From: Anseranas semipalmata
Taxonomy: Eukaryota; Chordata; Aves; Anseriformes; Anseranatidae
Length of the DNA stretch: 64,000 bases
Assembly: GCA_013399115.1 (NCBI GenBank)
Contig: VXAA01004211.1
Location: forward strand, 30,172 to 94,171
Direction: 5' to 3'
Shown: positions 49,951-62,370 of the stretch, piece after piece
Numbering within the stretch: the stretch's first letter is position 1
How the letters are laid out: each line of letters begins with the position of its first letter
Translations under genes and position numbers: made by a program
Notes under the pieces: model-generated
The model's database searches: none
Seen by the model: only the letters and a program-made list of their open reading frames with translations
What the model was told of the DNA's origin: nothing

Positions 49951-52900
49951 AAAACCTGCTGAAATAAAACCATTTGCAGAAAGGGAAGGGGAGTTTTGAG
50001 TCTTTAGCTTGAAACATGCAGACTCTGTAAATCAGATGATCAGTTCAATCTCCTATTGTAAATTAACACTGTATTATGTTAAGAATTTTTTTCATACAGT
50101 ATGGAAGCATAAGCACACCATACAGACTAAGCATCCTACAGGTGTTTTTTCTTCTGATGAATATGATTTTTCTCTAAGTATTTGCTCCCCAAATTTCTGA
50201 TACTTATTTGAAATCTTTATGCATATTTACAATATTGGATGATTTCATGAAGCAGTATCAGTACCCTTTTATTTCAAGTTTTGCTTTTTTTTTTTATTAT
50301 TTGATCTTTTATTAGAAATATAAGTCAAAGTCTTCACTTAAATGACATAGTAGCAGAGCTCTTCAAACAGATATTTTCATAATTATTTTCTTGTCATAAG
50401 AGGTACAACTCTGTATGTACCTTGCTATATAAGATCATCTTCTTGAAGCATGTCAGTGTGCTATTGATTTCTAGATGTTGTAGAAATGGCAAGGATAAAT
50501 AACTAGGACAACACAATACAATTTAAAAGTAATCATGGATTGAAGATAATCTATCAATACAAACTCAAAACACTACTCTTCTTGTTCAGAAGCAATAAGT
50601 ATTTCCATATTAACTATTCAAATACTTTCAATACCTTTCAATACAGTTTAAAATGAGGAGAAATAACTGAGAACTTTTTCACAGGCTTATGTTTTTGCTT
50701 TTGTTTCCTTTTCAGAATTCACAAGAAATATTTTATACTACTTCTGCTTTTGATGTTTGTATTGAATTTTTAATGATACTTATAGCCTTGCAGTTTTCCT
50801 TGACAATAAGCAAGAAGTCAGTGGAGTGGAAACTGGCTATTTTATAAACACTATGCTTTTGGAGTAAAGCTAACAGAAAACAGATATACTTTCTCCACTA
50901 ATATCAGTCTAATATCAATGGACACTACAATGTCTCTGCTGCAAGTATTGACCCCACCTAAAATCCAGAGAAGAGAATAAACCTTTCTGCCATTCACTTG
51001 TGCTTCTCTATAAGGGAGAACATAAAGGTAATCATCAGTGTCTGAAGCTTATAGCACAGTACACACTTAAATCAGAATAATAAATAATGCTAAAAAGAGA
51101 GCAATAAAAGCAAAGTCTTCAACTTTTCAGAATTTCTGAAAGTTTCTAAGTACCACTGAAAACTCAATAGACCCTTTTATACACTCAGACTCCCACTGGT
51201 TTTCTCTCAAAGCCTCTTATTTAATATTCCTCTCTACCTTCTTCCCTTGCAATTGTAGAGTTCATTCCCTATGTTTCTGAATGTCTGAAACAAATCTGTC
51301 ACCATGAAATAAAAACTGAGGACTAATTAGACTATTTCCAGGTCATCTGACTGTATTACAGAGTTACTTTTTCATTACTGAGACAAAAATCTTGATCAGA
51401 ATCAGACTTGGAGTGAAATATCCATTATATTATATGGAATAAAGAGTCTAGCATCATTTAATAGCTATCTGAGAAGGATTTCTAAGGATACCTTTGTTCT
51501 TCTCTGACAGAGTGGCATTATCACATAACCCCAAGATACATTTATTTGTGTAGAATAATTTATAGGATTTTCTGTTAGAATTGCATCTGTTAAGGGCTAA
51601 GTTTATTATAACTTATGTTGTCAGCTTAAGTTAGGATTCTGGAGAATAAAAATCAAAGCTTTAGCTAGGCTTCATGTGTTAAAATGTATTGCTTTTCCTT
51701 TAAGTCATGTCAGGTATTAGTAAAACCAACCAGCTGCATTCCAGTGAATACTGCAATTTGAAAAAGTATTTTCAGATCTGTGAGACAATCCAAAGATAAA
51801 TATTTGGATAAGTATCAAATTGGCATTTGCATTTGTCTACTGTAAACAGACACATATGTGCAGAAACATAAATATAGAAGCAGAACTTTCACTCTCTTAC
51901 TTGTATAAACATACTTAGTAAAATCTGTAATTGGTAAGTAAGATAAAGGAGACCACAGTATGCCAAAATACAACTATATCCTGCAAGTAGTTAGGGAGGG
52001 TAATGAATTTTATCATTCATTGAGTAATAAGATATAAGCCTGTTAAAATGTGGATTAGCACTATATAAATGCATTGTAAAATGTATATAATAGCAGACCT
52101 AAGAACAGAGAAAATGAAATGACATATAAGTTTCTCTAAGGAGCACCAAATTGCTAATTTAAGTTAGAAGATATGTCTATCACCTGTATATGTTTCATAT
52201 AATTCGCATTTACAGTAGGAATTTTATTCCATTTATTCAATGACTATTTACTGAGGATTGATTGCAATAGACTTAATCAATGCATACAGTTTACACTCAC
52301 ATTTAAATTCCTAATGACTTAATATTCCTAAAGTATGATACTGATTCACTAGCTTAAAAATTGGGTTGTAAATATCAAGTGCCATTTGAAATACTCAATA
52401 ACATGTAAACAGTTTCATAAGGCTACCAGGAGATACTCCACAGGATTTGCAGAGACCCATGTCCCTCTGGCTCAGCAACTGAAGGATTGGTAACATGCCC
52501 TGTGGCATCTCAAGAGGCATTAGTGACCCATGCTAAAGCAACTGAATCAAGCCTAGAGTGTCTGAATTCTTTAGTAATTAAAGAAGAGAGAAAAGTGCCC
52601 TTGAAGGTCTCAAGGGGAAATTTCTCCTCTTAATTTGGTTGCCAAATCTTAGCTAACAATTTTTCTTTTGGAAGTACTTGAAGACATATATTTATATCTA
52701 CTGACTGCACTGGAACTGAGAAATTCTGTAGACATAAAATAAAAGTATGGGTAAAGCAGAGTGGATCTCAACCTGTGCATTTCCAAAGGAAGATCATAAT
52801 CTTTATCACTTTCCATTTTTGGTTGTGCTAATATCATCTCCAATTGCAAAATAATTGGATGCACTTTTTGCTTTCTCAGTAACTGTTTTCCTCAAATGAA

Positions 52901-53034
52901 GAAATGTTTTATTAAGACTTTGACCAGGAATTTTCTTCAGTCTCTTTGATATTGTATCTGTGGGACAATCAGTAAAGAAAATGTCAACAACAATAAATTG
53001 ATAGTAAATTTCCAAAAAAGTGTCTTATTTCTCT

Positions 53035-53051
53035 TATATATATATATATAT
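53035..53051. repeat. (TA)n microsatellite
   Basis: An uninterrupted alternating TA run of 17 bp in a locally AT-rich stretch. Confidence 0.9.
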
Positions 53052-53860
53052 GATACAATGATGCACTTTTTCTTCACTTACTGCTTTCTAGTCTTTTGCA
53101 ATGTGCACTTTCAATTCTGAGTTCAATTTGTCTATCTTTACTAAACTGAAATAACTGAATAAAATATTTCTTTGGTTTCAGTACAGTTACATGTGGATTA
53201 AAATTCTCCTAAGTGTGGATAAAAGAATGAGAGAACAACCTGATATTCTTTGTTAAGAAGTACAGTATGATTCTTCACACTATATGAGTGCTTTTCCTAA
53301 GACCTTTGGGAAACAACTTCCGGTTTTCGAAGAGGACAACTTCCTACATAAAGAAACTTGTACTATGTGCTTTGAGCTAGACAGTTATATATTATGCATT
53401 ATAATTTGATGAAATAATGTGAATCTGCAATTCAAGAAAAGCAAGTATTCAAAGTAGTCTGTTTTGGCTTAAGGATACTCGCAGGGTATATCCATCCTTT
53501 AGTCAGCAGTAAGATGTATGGACTCCTAGACATCAGACTTCTGGATCTAAACAAGCCAGTTAGATTCCAAAGCCCAAGGAACACAAATGTCCATGTGGGT
53601 TAATTAACCCTTCAAAAAGGTAATATTTTTCTTTATTTTATATTTCTTTTTTTTTTTAATCTAATTTGTATTAAGAGAGCAGTTTAGCAGATGTGTACTT
53701 ATTTCACATAAGCAAACTAGCTTCAGACACAAGGTAAAATGTTTAAAGGTTCCTATAAAAAAAATTGACGTGTTGCGATTTGATGTTGTCATATCGATGT
53801 ATGGCCAAACTTTCAAAGTGATATAGGAGTCTGAATATGCAGAGAACCAGTCAAGTCCCA

Positions 53861-54061
53861 TTCATAGAATCATAGAAACATAGAATGGCCTGGGTTGAAA
53901 AGGACCTTAAAGATCATCTAGTTTCAACCCACTTGCTCTGGGCAGGGTTGCCAACTACTAGAGCAGGCTGCCCAGAGCCACATCCAGCCTGGCCTCAAAC
54001 ACCTCCAGGGATGGGGCATCCACAACCTCTCTGGGCAACCTGTTCCAGTGCCTCACCACCC
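53861..54061 (-). mobile_element. CR1 LINE 3' end (minus)
   Basis: Starts on the plus strand with the reversed tail TTCATAGAATCATAGAAACATAGAATGG, continues through AAAAGGACCTTAAAGATCAT, CAGGGATGGGGCATCCACAA and CTGGGCAACCTGTTCCAGTG and stops at CCTCACCACC. About 200 bp, 5'-truncated. The 3' end (TAGTTTCAACCC...) is of another CR1 subfamily than the two young copies. The plus frame at 53885-54076 is antisense across it. Confidence 0.95.
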
Positions 54062-55591
54062 CATTCAAGTGGTTAATTCACAGTAGTATCTGGGAGGAAC
54101 TAAGTATATATATATGAGCTAAGAGTTTAAAAGCCCTTGTGCTTCTGGGTCTAAGTAATTGCAAGGGTGAATTTGTTACTCATTTATGCACTTTTAAAAT
54201 CTCACTGGAGGCCTATCTGCACCTGTATAAAGACCTTTGAAAACTAGGCTCTTAGGAGGCTAGGTAAATGCCTGTATCTCTTGAAATAAGAATTATGTTC
54301 TGAATACAGACAAAGGTGAGAAGCAATTCACCTAATTTAGTCCTCAGAGTTAGAAGTCTAATCCCAGCATGTCATTCAGGCCAACTTTTTACTCAAAGTG
54401 AAGAGACAGACAGAGATGACTCCTGAGGGTGATTCATCCTATCTTAAGACTAACATTTAAGGAAGTTAGGATAAATCGTCCTCAAGAGATGCCTACCTCC
54501 TTTCTTCTTAGCAGATGAAGGAATTCAGTCAAGTGACTTAGATGACATGCTTAACTTCTGGACAGTGAAAGATTAGATGAATCCTGCCCTTAATTCTCTA
54601 GGCCACATCTTCAGAAGTGTTTGTTACATATCTTCATGTTCCTTTCCCAAACAAACTGCACTGGTACATCCATCATTGTGTAAACACTAATTCTCTAAGG
54701 TATTGTAATTTCTTACTGTGTTCTTAGAAATGTTTTGCATTATGTTTATGTGATTGCATAATAAATCATAGAAGATAAATTTGCCCCATTATTTCACCTA
54801 CCTCCTCTTGCTGCCTATTGACTGACTATTCTGGCATCATATTTTTTCCAGAAGTATAGAAGAGTCTGGGAAAGAAACTGCTTTATTTATTTTTCTTTTT
54901 TTTCTAGCTATAACAAAGAAATTGATTCTGGGGAACCAACAATACAGAAAAATCTCACAGTGTGTCTACTCAGCCAGAAAACTCTGCTTAAGATTTAAAA
55001 TCTGCAAATTTGACAAATCTTTGTTTCATGTTTTGAGAGTTTTTTTTTTTTACTTTTAAATAATATAAAAACAAACTGACCTATGACTTTCGAACTTCTA
55101 TAGTATATCTAACCTCAGAGGTCAATCTCTGCAATATGTTCTTATTACTGTTTATATATTCATTTCTATGAATCAGAAGGATTTGTCAATGTAGAACAAA
55201 ACATTCTTAAAAATAATAAAGAAAGAAAATAAAAGATTGACAGCAAATCTGCTAACTTGTATCACAGAAAATGCCAGCTTTTCAGTTACAAAGTTAGATA
55301 TAATCATTTGCACATGTAGTACAAAGACAAGGAGATATCCAAACAGAGGAACAATAGCATTCTATGAGGTATAAAATATTTCTCAGTGATCATACACACT
55401 GTAGATTCCAGAATCGTCCCCTTACTATGTGGTTTATTCTGTATTCAAGTGAAGTTTGACAGAAAAATTGAAATCCCCTTTTTTTCAAGTCTTTATCTAA
55501 GCTGACTATACTTATAACAGTCTATATTTTTATAAGAAGTTTTTGTTCAAGAATTAAAATCCTATGCAGAACTCTTGGTCTGTAGACTCGA

Positions 55592-55644
55592 CTTGAAATT
55601 TTTGGGGGATGTATACAGAGCAAAGGTACCCCAAAAAATTCAAG
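55592..55644. repeat. 16-bp inverted repeat, one mismatch, 21-nt loop
   Basis: CTTGAAATTTTTGGGG at 55592-55607 is mirrored by CCCCAAAAAATTCAAG at 55629-55644 with a single non-complementary pair. The loop is 21 nt. It could be a small foldback or an RNA hairpin; no other support. Confidence 0.75.
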
Positions 55645-55847
55645 ATGCTATCAACTATCCTCATTTCTAATAAATGTGGTATAAACTCCTGAAAATATTA
55701 TCAAAGGGCCAGAAAGTAAATTTAATCTTTTCATTTTTCTAGCAATGAAATTGAGAAGATTTTCTGGCACTAAACTGTTTAAAAATTTCAGGGTAAATTT
55801 TGCTGTCTGCAACTAAAATATTACATCTATTCTTAACTGGCTTTAAG

Positions 55848-55872
55848 TTTATTTATTTATTTATTTATTTAT
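55848..55872. repeat. (TTTA)n microsatellite
   Basis: Six units of TTTA in a row. Shorter versions of the same tetranucleotide occur near 22808, 39639 and 49884. Confidence 0.95.
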
Positions 55873-56659
55873 GGTGTGAGGGGAAAGAGATCTGAATCCC
55901 AACTGCTGGCAGCTACAGGAATAACAGGAGGCTGTAACTGACATCTGAACAAGTAACAGTCCATGTAATGCATATCTGTAGTTGACAGATGACTGGGTTA
56001 CATGCAATTCTGAATCATCAGTCATGTCTTTTCCACAGCACAGAAGACAGTGGTAAGTTATCACAGCCAGAGTCCTTGTTGAACATGTTGTGAATGAACC
56101 TTGTAACAGAACATGTTCTCTCACGTCAGTGATTTTCCATAAAACAATTCTACAGATATTAACATAACTGACAATGTAAATGTCATGCCAGATAGGTGGA
56201 TTTATAAAAACAAGTTTAAAGTAAGCATGATTAACACAGACTAATGAATCTGACAATTCCAAAAACCTAAAACTCTCCTTGTTGTCAGCTTTGACAAGCA
56301 AGTACACGTTATCCTTATTGATTAAGTAACAGTGCCTCATATCCAACAGAGGGAAAATCCAGATCATTCACTTCTGTCTGTAAAATTTGATCAAGAATAT
56401 TTCTTGCCTCATTTTGATCATAGAGATTCCTGCAGAGAACAAAATTTGACTGATCAATCTATATACTACTTTAAAGTGATGTTATTCTTTCATTTCAGCG
56501 GGGAAAAAGTTCCAAGAGGATCCAGGATATTATCAAAAGCATTCCAGAAGTTAAAGATAAATTCTCTGGCAGATAGCTGTATTTTAAGACTAGTTCTAGT
56601 CCTCACTGTTGGCTATATCAGTTGAAAATTGTTAGTACTATGCTAATTGGCAGAATATG

Positions 56660-57200
56660 TTAAAGTCCTTGGGGGGATTGGGTGGGGAGGCCACAAGCAG
56701 AGAACCACACAATTAAGCAGGATGGATTAAGGGGATAGTGATTTCTAGGCCGTTGCTTCCAGGCTACATATCATACTCACATCAGCCACATTCCCTGCTC
56801 CTCTGGTCCAATTTAGTCCAGCAGCATGGATGCAGGGGCACAGGACACTCCTGCTGAATGCTGGATGTGTCCTAGTCCTGCCTGGTAGCCTGGCCTCTGG
56901 GTGAAATAGTTCCACCTGTGCTCAGCCTTCAACAAGGTGTCCAAGATCCACGTGTAGTATGCTGCCCTCACCATTATTGGGCAATTGTCTTCTCTATTTA
57001 TTGCTTTATAACCTCGATTATCAGCATAAACTGTCAATGGTCTTGCTAATTATGTAGGCCCAGGCCAAACTCTTTGACTTTCTCTACATCTATGATTGAT
57101 TAGCAGTTATCTCTGTTCTCTCCAGGATTTCTATCATCCACTGTTGCCCAGCTCCAAATGTGTTACAAAAGTGTGAAATCAGCAACAGGCACATAACACA
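56660..57200 (-). mobile_element. possible decayed LTR or other retroelement (minus), uncertain
   Basis: A GC-richer segment within AT-rich DNA. On the minus strand it contains GAGGTTATAAAGCAATAAAT (TATA-like, around 57000-57015) followed by about 300 bp of moderately GC-rich sequence with a 74-codon open frame (56813-57037) rich in Tyr, Arg and Ala. This arrangement resembles a retroviral U3 promoter followed by R/U5, but I could not find convincing TG...CA ends or a target-site duplication, and no gag, pol or env motif is present. A processed pseudogene or an unrelated old repeat is equally possible. Confidence 0.3.
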
Positions 57201-60200
57201 GCTGTTTTTGCTCTGGGCTGCAGTATAAGGAAGATCTGCAGAGGTTGTTCAGTGCAAGAATGTTTTCAAGTAAGAACGTTTTCAAAGAGGTACCAAATCT
57301 TTCTGAATACACTTAGAGTGGAGAAGGGAACTGTTCAGTCTTTCCCTCTGCATCCATCTGCATAATCTAATGCATTTACTTGCACAATCATTTGCTCCAG
57401 AGCACAATATTCTCATTCTGGTTTAGTCCTGTTTGAAAATCAAGTGGTATTTTTTCTGACTAATCAGATGATTTATACAAAAAATTGTCCCAGTTTATTC
57501 AATTTACCATTGCATCAAGTAAATATTTGATATGAAAATGTATCCATATGCATTTTTCAAGGGTACTTAAACTAGTAAAACTTGGACTCTGAAGTTTGTA
57601 AGAATAAAGTATGAAAAGGGGTTTGGAATACAATTTTTGTCTCTGCTCTTTTCAGACCCATTACAAGTTCTACATGGTTAATAAGACTAGAAAGCTCTGC
57701 CATTTCCCAGACAGATCTAGATATGGGCTCAGCTAGATATAGAACTCAGCTTCTCTAGTGTCTGGAAATACTAGCTTCCTGCTGCTGAGAAAAAGTCAAA
57801 GTGTATGTGATGATAGCTACTGCTGAGTGTCTAGGTACAATCTATCCTTTCTCCTAGTATTGGCAGAAAGATCCAGTTCTTCATATCTCTTCTACTGATA
57901 ACAAAAGTGATCACAGTCTTCCTGAGGAGTTCAAGTTCCATAATGTCTTATGGAAGTATCATTTTTTTATATGTTTCTTTATATGTAGTACAGAATTTCC
58001 TTTCAAAAGCAGAAATGTAGCCTGATGAAAATACAGCACCAAGGAAGTAATGCAAGTTAGAAATACTAGAGAAAAAAAATCACTTTTTTTTTTTGTTTTG
58101 TTTCAAATTAATTCCTGTGTCCAGTTTCTTTAATGCCCATATAAATGCTTGTACTGGTACAAAAGTAAGAGCAAATGGTCAGAAACAGGTACGTGTGGGA
58201 CCATTTCTTTCAGTCCTAGGGCTGACTAAAGGTGATAAAATTATGGAACAGCAGCCTGCAATCACAACAGTAACAGCAGCATTGCCATTATATCCCTACT
58301 GTCTCTTTTGCTTCCCCCTTTTCTTGCTCATTCCTGAAGTACTAGGTTCAAGATACTGTGGGCAGATGTACAATGCTGCCCTGTAGAGTCAGCTCATGCA
58401 TGTCTTTGTAGCTGAGCAGAATCCATCACAAGCAGAGAAGGTGAACTTGTCAGGGCAGACTAATGTAACTGAGCAGCTACTGTGACTGGCTGTATTGGAG
58501 ATAAATACAGAGAGGAGGAGGAGATGTTTAAGAGGCTTTCAAATACCTCCTGATGCTTATAGCACAGGACATGCAGTACAATTGCATGCAAGGCAGGGGA
58601 GATGCAACATTCCTGCTTCTCTTCTTTACTGTTCTTCTGCCTGTATTTCAAGTCCTGTAATAAAATGTGACATCCTTTAAGCTGGGAAAAAGTTGCATTG
58701 CCTGGCTTCTTCTATACCCTCTAGAAATTGTTCTTATTTTACCACTACACTCAGCCTTCCCAGTCAGAACAATTAGTATAATTATCTCAGTTCACACCTC
58801 AGTTCACAGTGCAGACACTCCAGTTTAATGGGCTGAGACACAGATGAACTCAAACACAGTTCAAATTATTGTTCTTATAGTCTCTGTTCCAAAGTCACTG
58901 TTCCATGAAAAAAATATTAGAATTAAATTTCTAACTCATATTTCTATCTCAGTTCTCATGTTAGAACCTTTTTTTTTTTTTTTTCCTGCGCTACCGTCTG
59001 ATTGCCTCACTCTGTTCCTGGCTTCTCTCCCTCAGCCAAACTCTCAGATCATCATCTTAAAGACTGAAAATAAATACCTCTGGGCTAAATCCTGCTCTGC
59101 TATGCAGATATGCCTGTGTAAGTTTAAAGTCACTTAATTGATTTTCTGGTTTAGAGGGGCATTGGAAAATGGCTAAATAGAAGGCCAAATCTCTTTCAGC
59201 CTTTGGCTCCAGATGCTGTTATTACTGATAAGCCATTTCATAAGCTGCTTTCATTTTCAGATATTTTGCTTGTAAACATGAATCTTGCCTTTAGAAAACT
59301 GTAATCAAATAAGTGCTCTTGCTGTCTAATATAAAACAGTGATAGCTGCACAACACAGTTAGTGTAATCTATTTCACAGTATGTCCTCTTTTAATCTTTT
59401 CTTTGGTTCACAGAAACTGCCAGGTCAGAACACACAGCTGCTTTCCCTGATGGAAGAGTCTACTAAAATTTTCCAAAGAGAACTTAAAAAAAAAGAAAAA
59501 AGAAAAGAAATTCATTCATTAACCTATACACACATAGTTTTGGGGTTTTGTTTTGTTTTTTCTTTCTGTCCACCTCTCTTCACTTGAGATGAATTGTGAG
59601 TTTAAGAAAGAAATTTGAGACCATGAGTCCCGCTGTGTTTCTGAATTTCCCGGTATACTGGCTGGTGGGGAAGATAAGTTTCATGTGGAAAAAGAAACAT
59701 CTTTCCTCTTGTGTGCTTGCTCATCTGAAAGTGACAGGACTTACGCCTTTTTTACTTCTCATAATGGATGATTTAAAAATAAATTTTTGAAGACTCCAAA
59801 GCTGCTTCAATCTATTATGAAATCTGGAGTAAGGAAAGAGTTTGAAGTTATTTTCCCCTTAACCTCTTAGTTGTAAACAACTGAAATCAGAGCCCAGCTG
59901 AGCTCCATGTTTTGCAAGCCCATGAAAAATAGGAACATTCTCACTGTACTGCCTCCACCCTGAGCCCCAGTACCTTATTTTCAAGGCAACTAGGAGCTGG
60001 GCTGTGTTGCACTGAAACATTTGTTCGTAAGTATGACAACAGCTAGAGCAGTCACAGGTGGCTAGAAGTCTGATTTTCAGAGAGCTATAGGGCACATTTC
60101 CACATATTTACATGGATAAAATTGCCATAAGAAGCCATGATAATTTGTTAATATTTACCTATTCATACATTTGCCTCCGTACTATTTGTAAACACTTAAA

Positions 60201-61614
60201 TTATGTGACAAATAGACAAAGATTTATAAGTTTAGATCTATGGACCAAATAATACAAAAGACAAGAGAAAACCCAAGTATATCCAAAGTTTCCATGTATA
60301 AAAGTAGTTAAGCTCAATATTGTGTTTGGCAACATAGTGGTTGCATTCTACTTTACTGACCTTTAATAGACAGCAATACCGATGAGTCCTGTTTTCTGCA
60401 TTTGCCATGCTGACTAGAAAATATGTAGAAATGCAAAAGGAGCTACTCAGATTTGTTTTAGATTTGACATTCCATTCCACATAACTCAAGGATATAAAGT
60501 GTTATTATCAGGTAGCACTAGCTAAATATGTAACAAAATAGAACAGGAAAACTACTGACGAAAAGTCATTTCACATTAATTCAGCTTTTAAAAGCTGATA
60601 GATATACAATCTATATATCATTGCTGTCTTGAATCCACTAAACTCTCAAATGCTTCAGTTTCCCTAGATAACTATTATTTAAAAATAAAACCCACCAAAA
60701 GTCATATTTTTATTTAGCTATAAAAACGAAAAATAACTCTGCCATCTTCAGTGAATGCAGAATAAAATCCTCTTCCATCCAAATGAATGCAACTGTTTTG
60801 CATATTAAGTTAAACTTGCACTAAATCTGCTTTTCTTACATAGAGGTAAAGTAACTAAGAACATGAGTATCTTCCTCAGAATCATTTGTGCTAAAACACC
60901 GTTTTTTGTTGAGCTTAAATCAACAGAAATTGTCTTTATTATTATTATTATTTTATTATTATTATTATTATTATTACAATGGCAATATAAATATTGGCAT
61001 CAATATTGATTTTTGTTGATATTAGTATAGCTGAACACTGACAGCTTGGTTGATTTGCAACAGCTGAGATCCTCAGGTCTTCAAACTGAGAATATTACAT
61101 GTTTCTGTGGAGGTAAGAATTGAGAAAATATTTTTACCTGTAATTTAAGTTTTTCTAGATCCTCTCCTGGTCAAGCTGATCTGACTCATTGAAATGAATT
61201 ACTCTCCCCCACTTCCAGGAAATATGCACAAAAGACCAGCGATTTCTATTTATATTCTAGCTTCTTTATGGTTGACCTTAACTTCTCCTTCATTTGCACT
61301 TCAGGAGCTCAAAAACTCAGAGACAACCTTTTAAATCCTGCAAGAACAGCTTAAATTGACTAATATTTTCATTAGTCTTTTTCATCTCAAAACAAAACCC
61401 TAATCTGTTCACACACTGAAGTGTATACATTTCAAACTTTATATAAAGAAGTCTTTGGAAATTCTCAAGAATATTGTTGGAGTTGAAGAGATATATCCCT
61501 AAAGTTAATTTTCAAAACTTGACATTCGGGTACACGGTGCTTACCTAGGGGACATTAGGTCCACCCCAGCAAAATCCTCAGTAAAATTTGCTGTCTGATT
61601 TTCCTTTTACACTA
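57201..61614. other. AT-rich unique DNA, no gene seen
   Basis: About 4.4 kb with T runs near 58085 and 58966-58984, an imperfect 16-bp direct repeat near 57256-57288 (AAGAATGTTTTCAAG / AAGAACGTTTTCAAA) and the (ATT)n array at 60935-60976. The ORFs are under 100 aa and unrecognised. Confidence 0.55.
60935..60976. repeat. (ATT)n microsatellite, one interruption
   Basis: About 13 ATT units with one extra T after the fifth or sixth unit. Likely length-variable in a population. Confidence 0.95.
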
Positions 61615-61947
61615 AGCATGGAGTTTGGCATAGCATACACGGGAAACAGCTTGTCTGTGATGATGTTGTGGGAGACAGTGTCAAAAGCTTTACTAAAATC
61701 AAGGTAAGCAACATCTACTGCTCTCCTCTCATCCACTGAGCTAGTCACCTCATTGTAAAGGGCTATGAGGTTGGTCAAGAACGATTTCCCTGTTGTAAAT
61801 CCGACTACTCCCAGTTCCCTTCTTGTTCTTCACATCTTTGGAAATGTTTTCCAGAAGGATTTTCTCAATCATCTTCCTAGGGACTGGGGTGAGGCCTGTG
61901 GTTCCCCAGATCTTCCTTCTTTCCCTTCCTGCAGACAAAAGTGACAT
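61578..61947 (-). pseudogene. CR1 ORF2 reverse transcriptase N-terminal remnant, frameshifted
   Basis: Two overlapping frames make up one ancestral coding stretch: 61947-61750 (65 codons, with TPVPRKMIEKILLENI) and 61778-61578 (66 codons, with [17 protein letters not shown] and [16 protein letters not shown]). The YLDFSKAFD segment is the conserved RT motif that carries the first catalytic aspartate of non-LTR reverse transcriptases, still visible here. The frame change lies near 61770. Homology fades after about 61620, where unique sequence takes over. The FADD box is missing, so no activity is possible. Confidence 0.9.
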
Positions 61948-62370
61948 TTCCAGACTTCAGGAACCTCCCCTAATAGATTTGACAGATAATTGAGAGTGGC
62001 CTTACAGCCACACCTGCCAGCTGTTTCAGCACTTGTGGGTACAACCTGCCTGAAACTGTGGACTTACATATATGCAATTTTTTAAGTGTTCCTTGCCCTG
62101 GTCCTCCTACAGTGAGGGTAAATCTTCCTTGCTGCAGACTTTCCCCCTGGCGTCAGGGACTAGCAATGGACCTTTCTTGAGCTTGGAGGAGGTGATTCTT
62201 GAATATCAACCAGTTCTCCTGGACTCCTTTTCTCTAAAGGGACATATCCATAGGGATCTTTCAAGCATATCTCTGAGCTGGTTAAAGTCTACTCTCCTGA
62301 AATCCAGGGATCTTTTTGGATCTTTGTCCAAAACTAAGATCCTCAGAAGACCTGCCTCAGCTTACAATTA
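61615..62370 (-). mobile_element. interior CR1 LINE fragment, ORF2 endonuclease end and RT start (minus)
   Basis: Read on the minus strand from 62370, the order follows CR1 ORF2: the end of the endonuclease part (SLDFRRVDFNQL, then ENWLIFKNHLLQAQ near 62200), an apparent deletion of the basic linker near 62160, KVCSKEDLP near 62130, the RT entry region (VLKQLAG near 62025), GNVTFVCRKGKKE-like sequence near 61940, then TPVPRKMIEKILLENISKDV, and finally [26 protein letters not shown] near 61740-61650. Frames shift several times and stops occur. The 3' half of ORF2 and the tail are absent. Confidence 0.92.

Larger units (their letters stand above)
46981..53860. other. AT-rich unique DNA, no gene seen
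   Basis: Nearly 6.9 kb lacking any supportable gene. It contains a three-copy 15-bp repeat at 49149-49193, a (CA)9 microsatellite at 49933-49950, TTTA repeats near 49884, a (TA)n run at 53035-53051 and several T runs. Open frames stay below 80 aa. Confidence 0.55.
54062..56659. other. AT-rich unique DNA, no gene seen
   Basis: About 2.6 kb. It contains a 16-bp inverted repeat at 55592-55644, a (TTTA)n run at 55848-55872 and the longest ATG-initiated open frame of the window (55861-56367, minus, 168 codons). That frame shows no domain, signal peptide or membrane pattern I recognise, and its Cys/Ser/Tyr-rich make-up looks like chance. Confidence 0.5.

Noticed and set aside
56332..56625. 97-codon plus-strand frame overlapping the 168-codon minus frame
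   Set aside because: No motif recognised; the overlap with another chance frame and lack of any exon signal give no reason to call a gene.
59390..59500. Possible exon after a pyrimidine tract and CACAG
   Set aside because: The frame runs into a Lys-rich A tract with no matching donor site, and no protein family is recognised.
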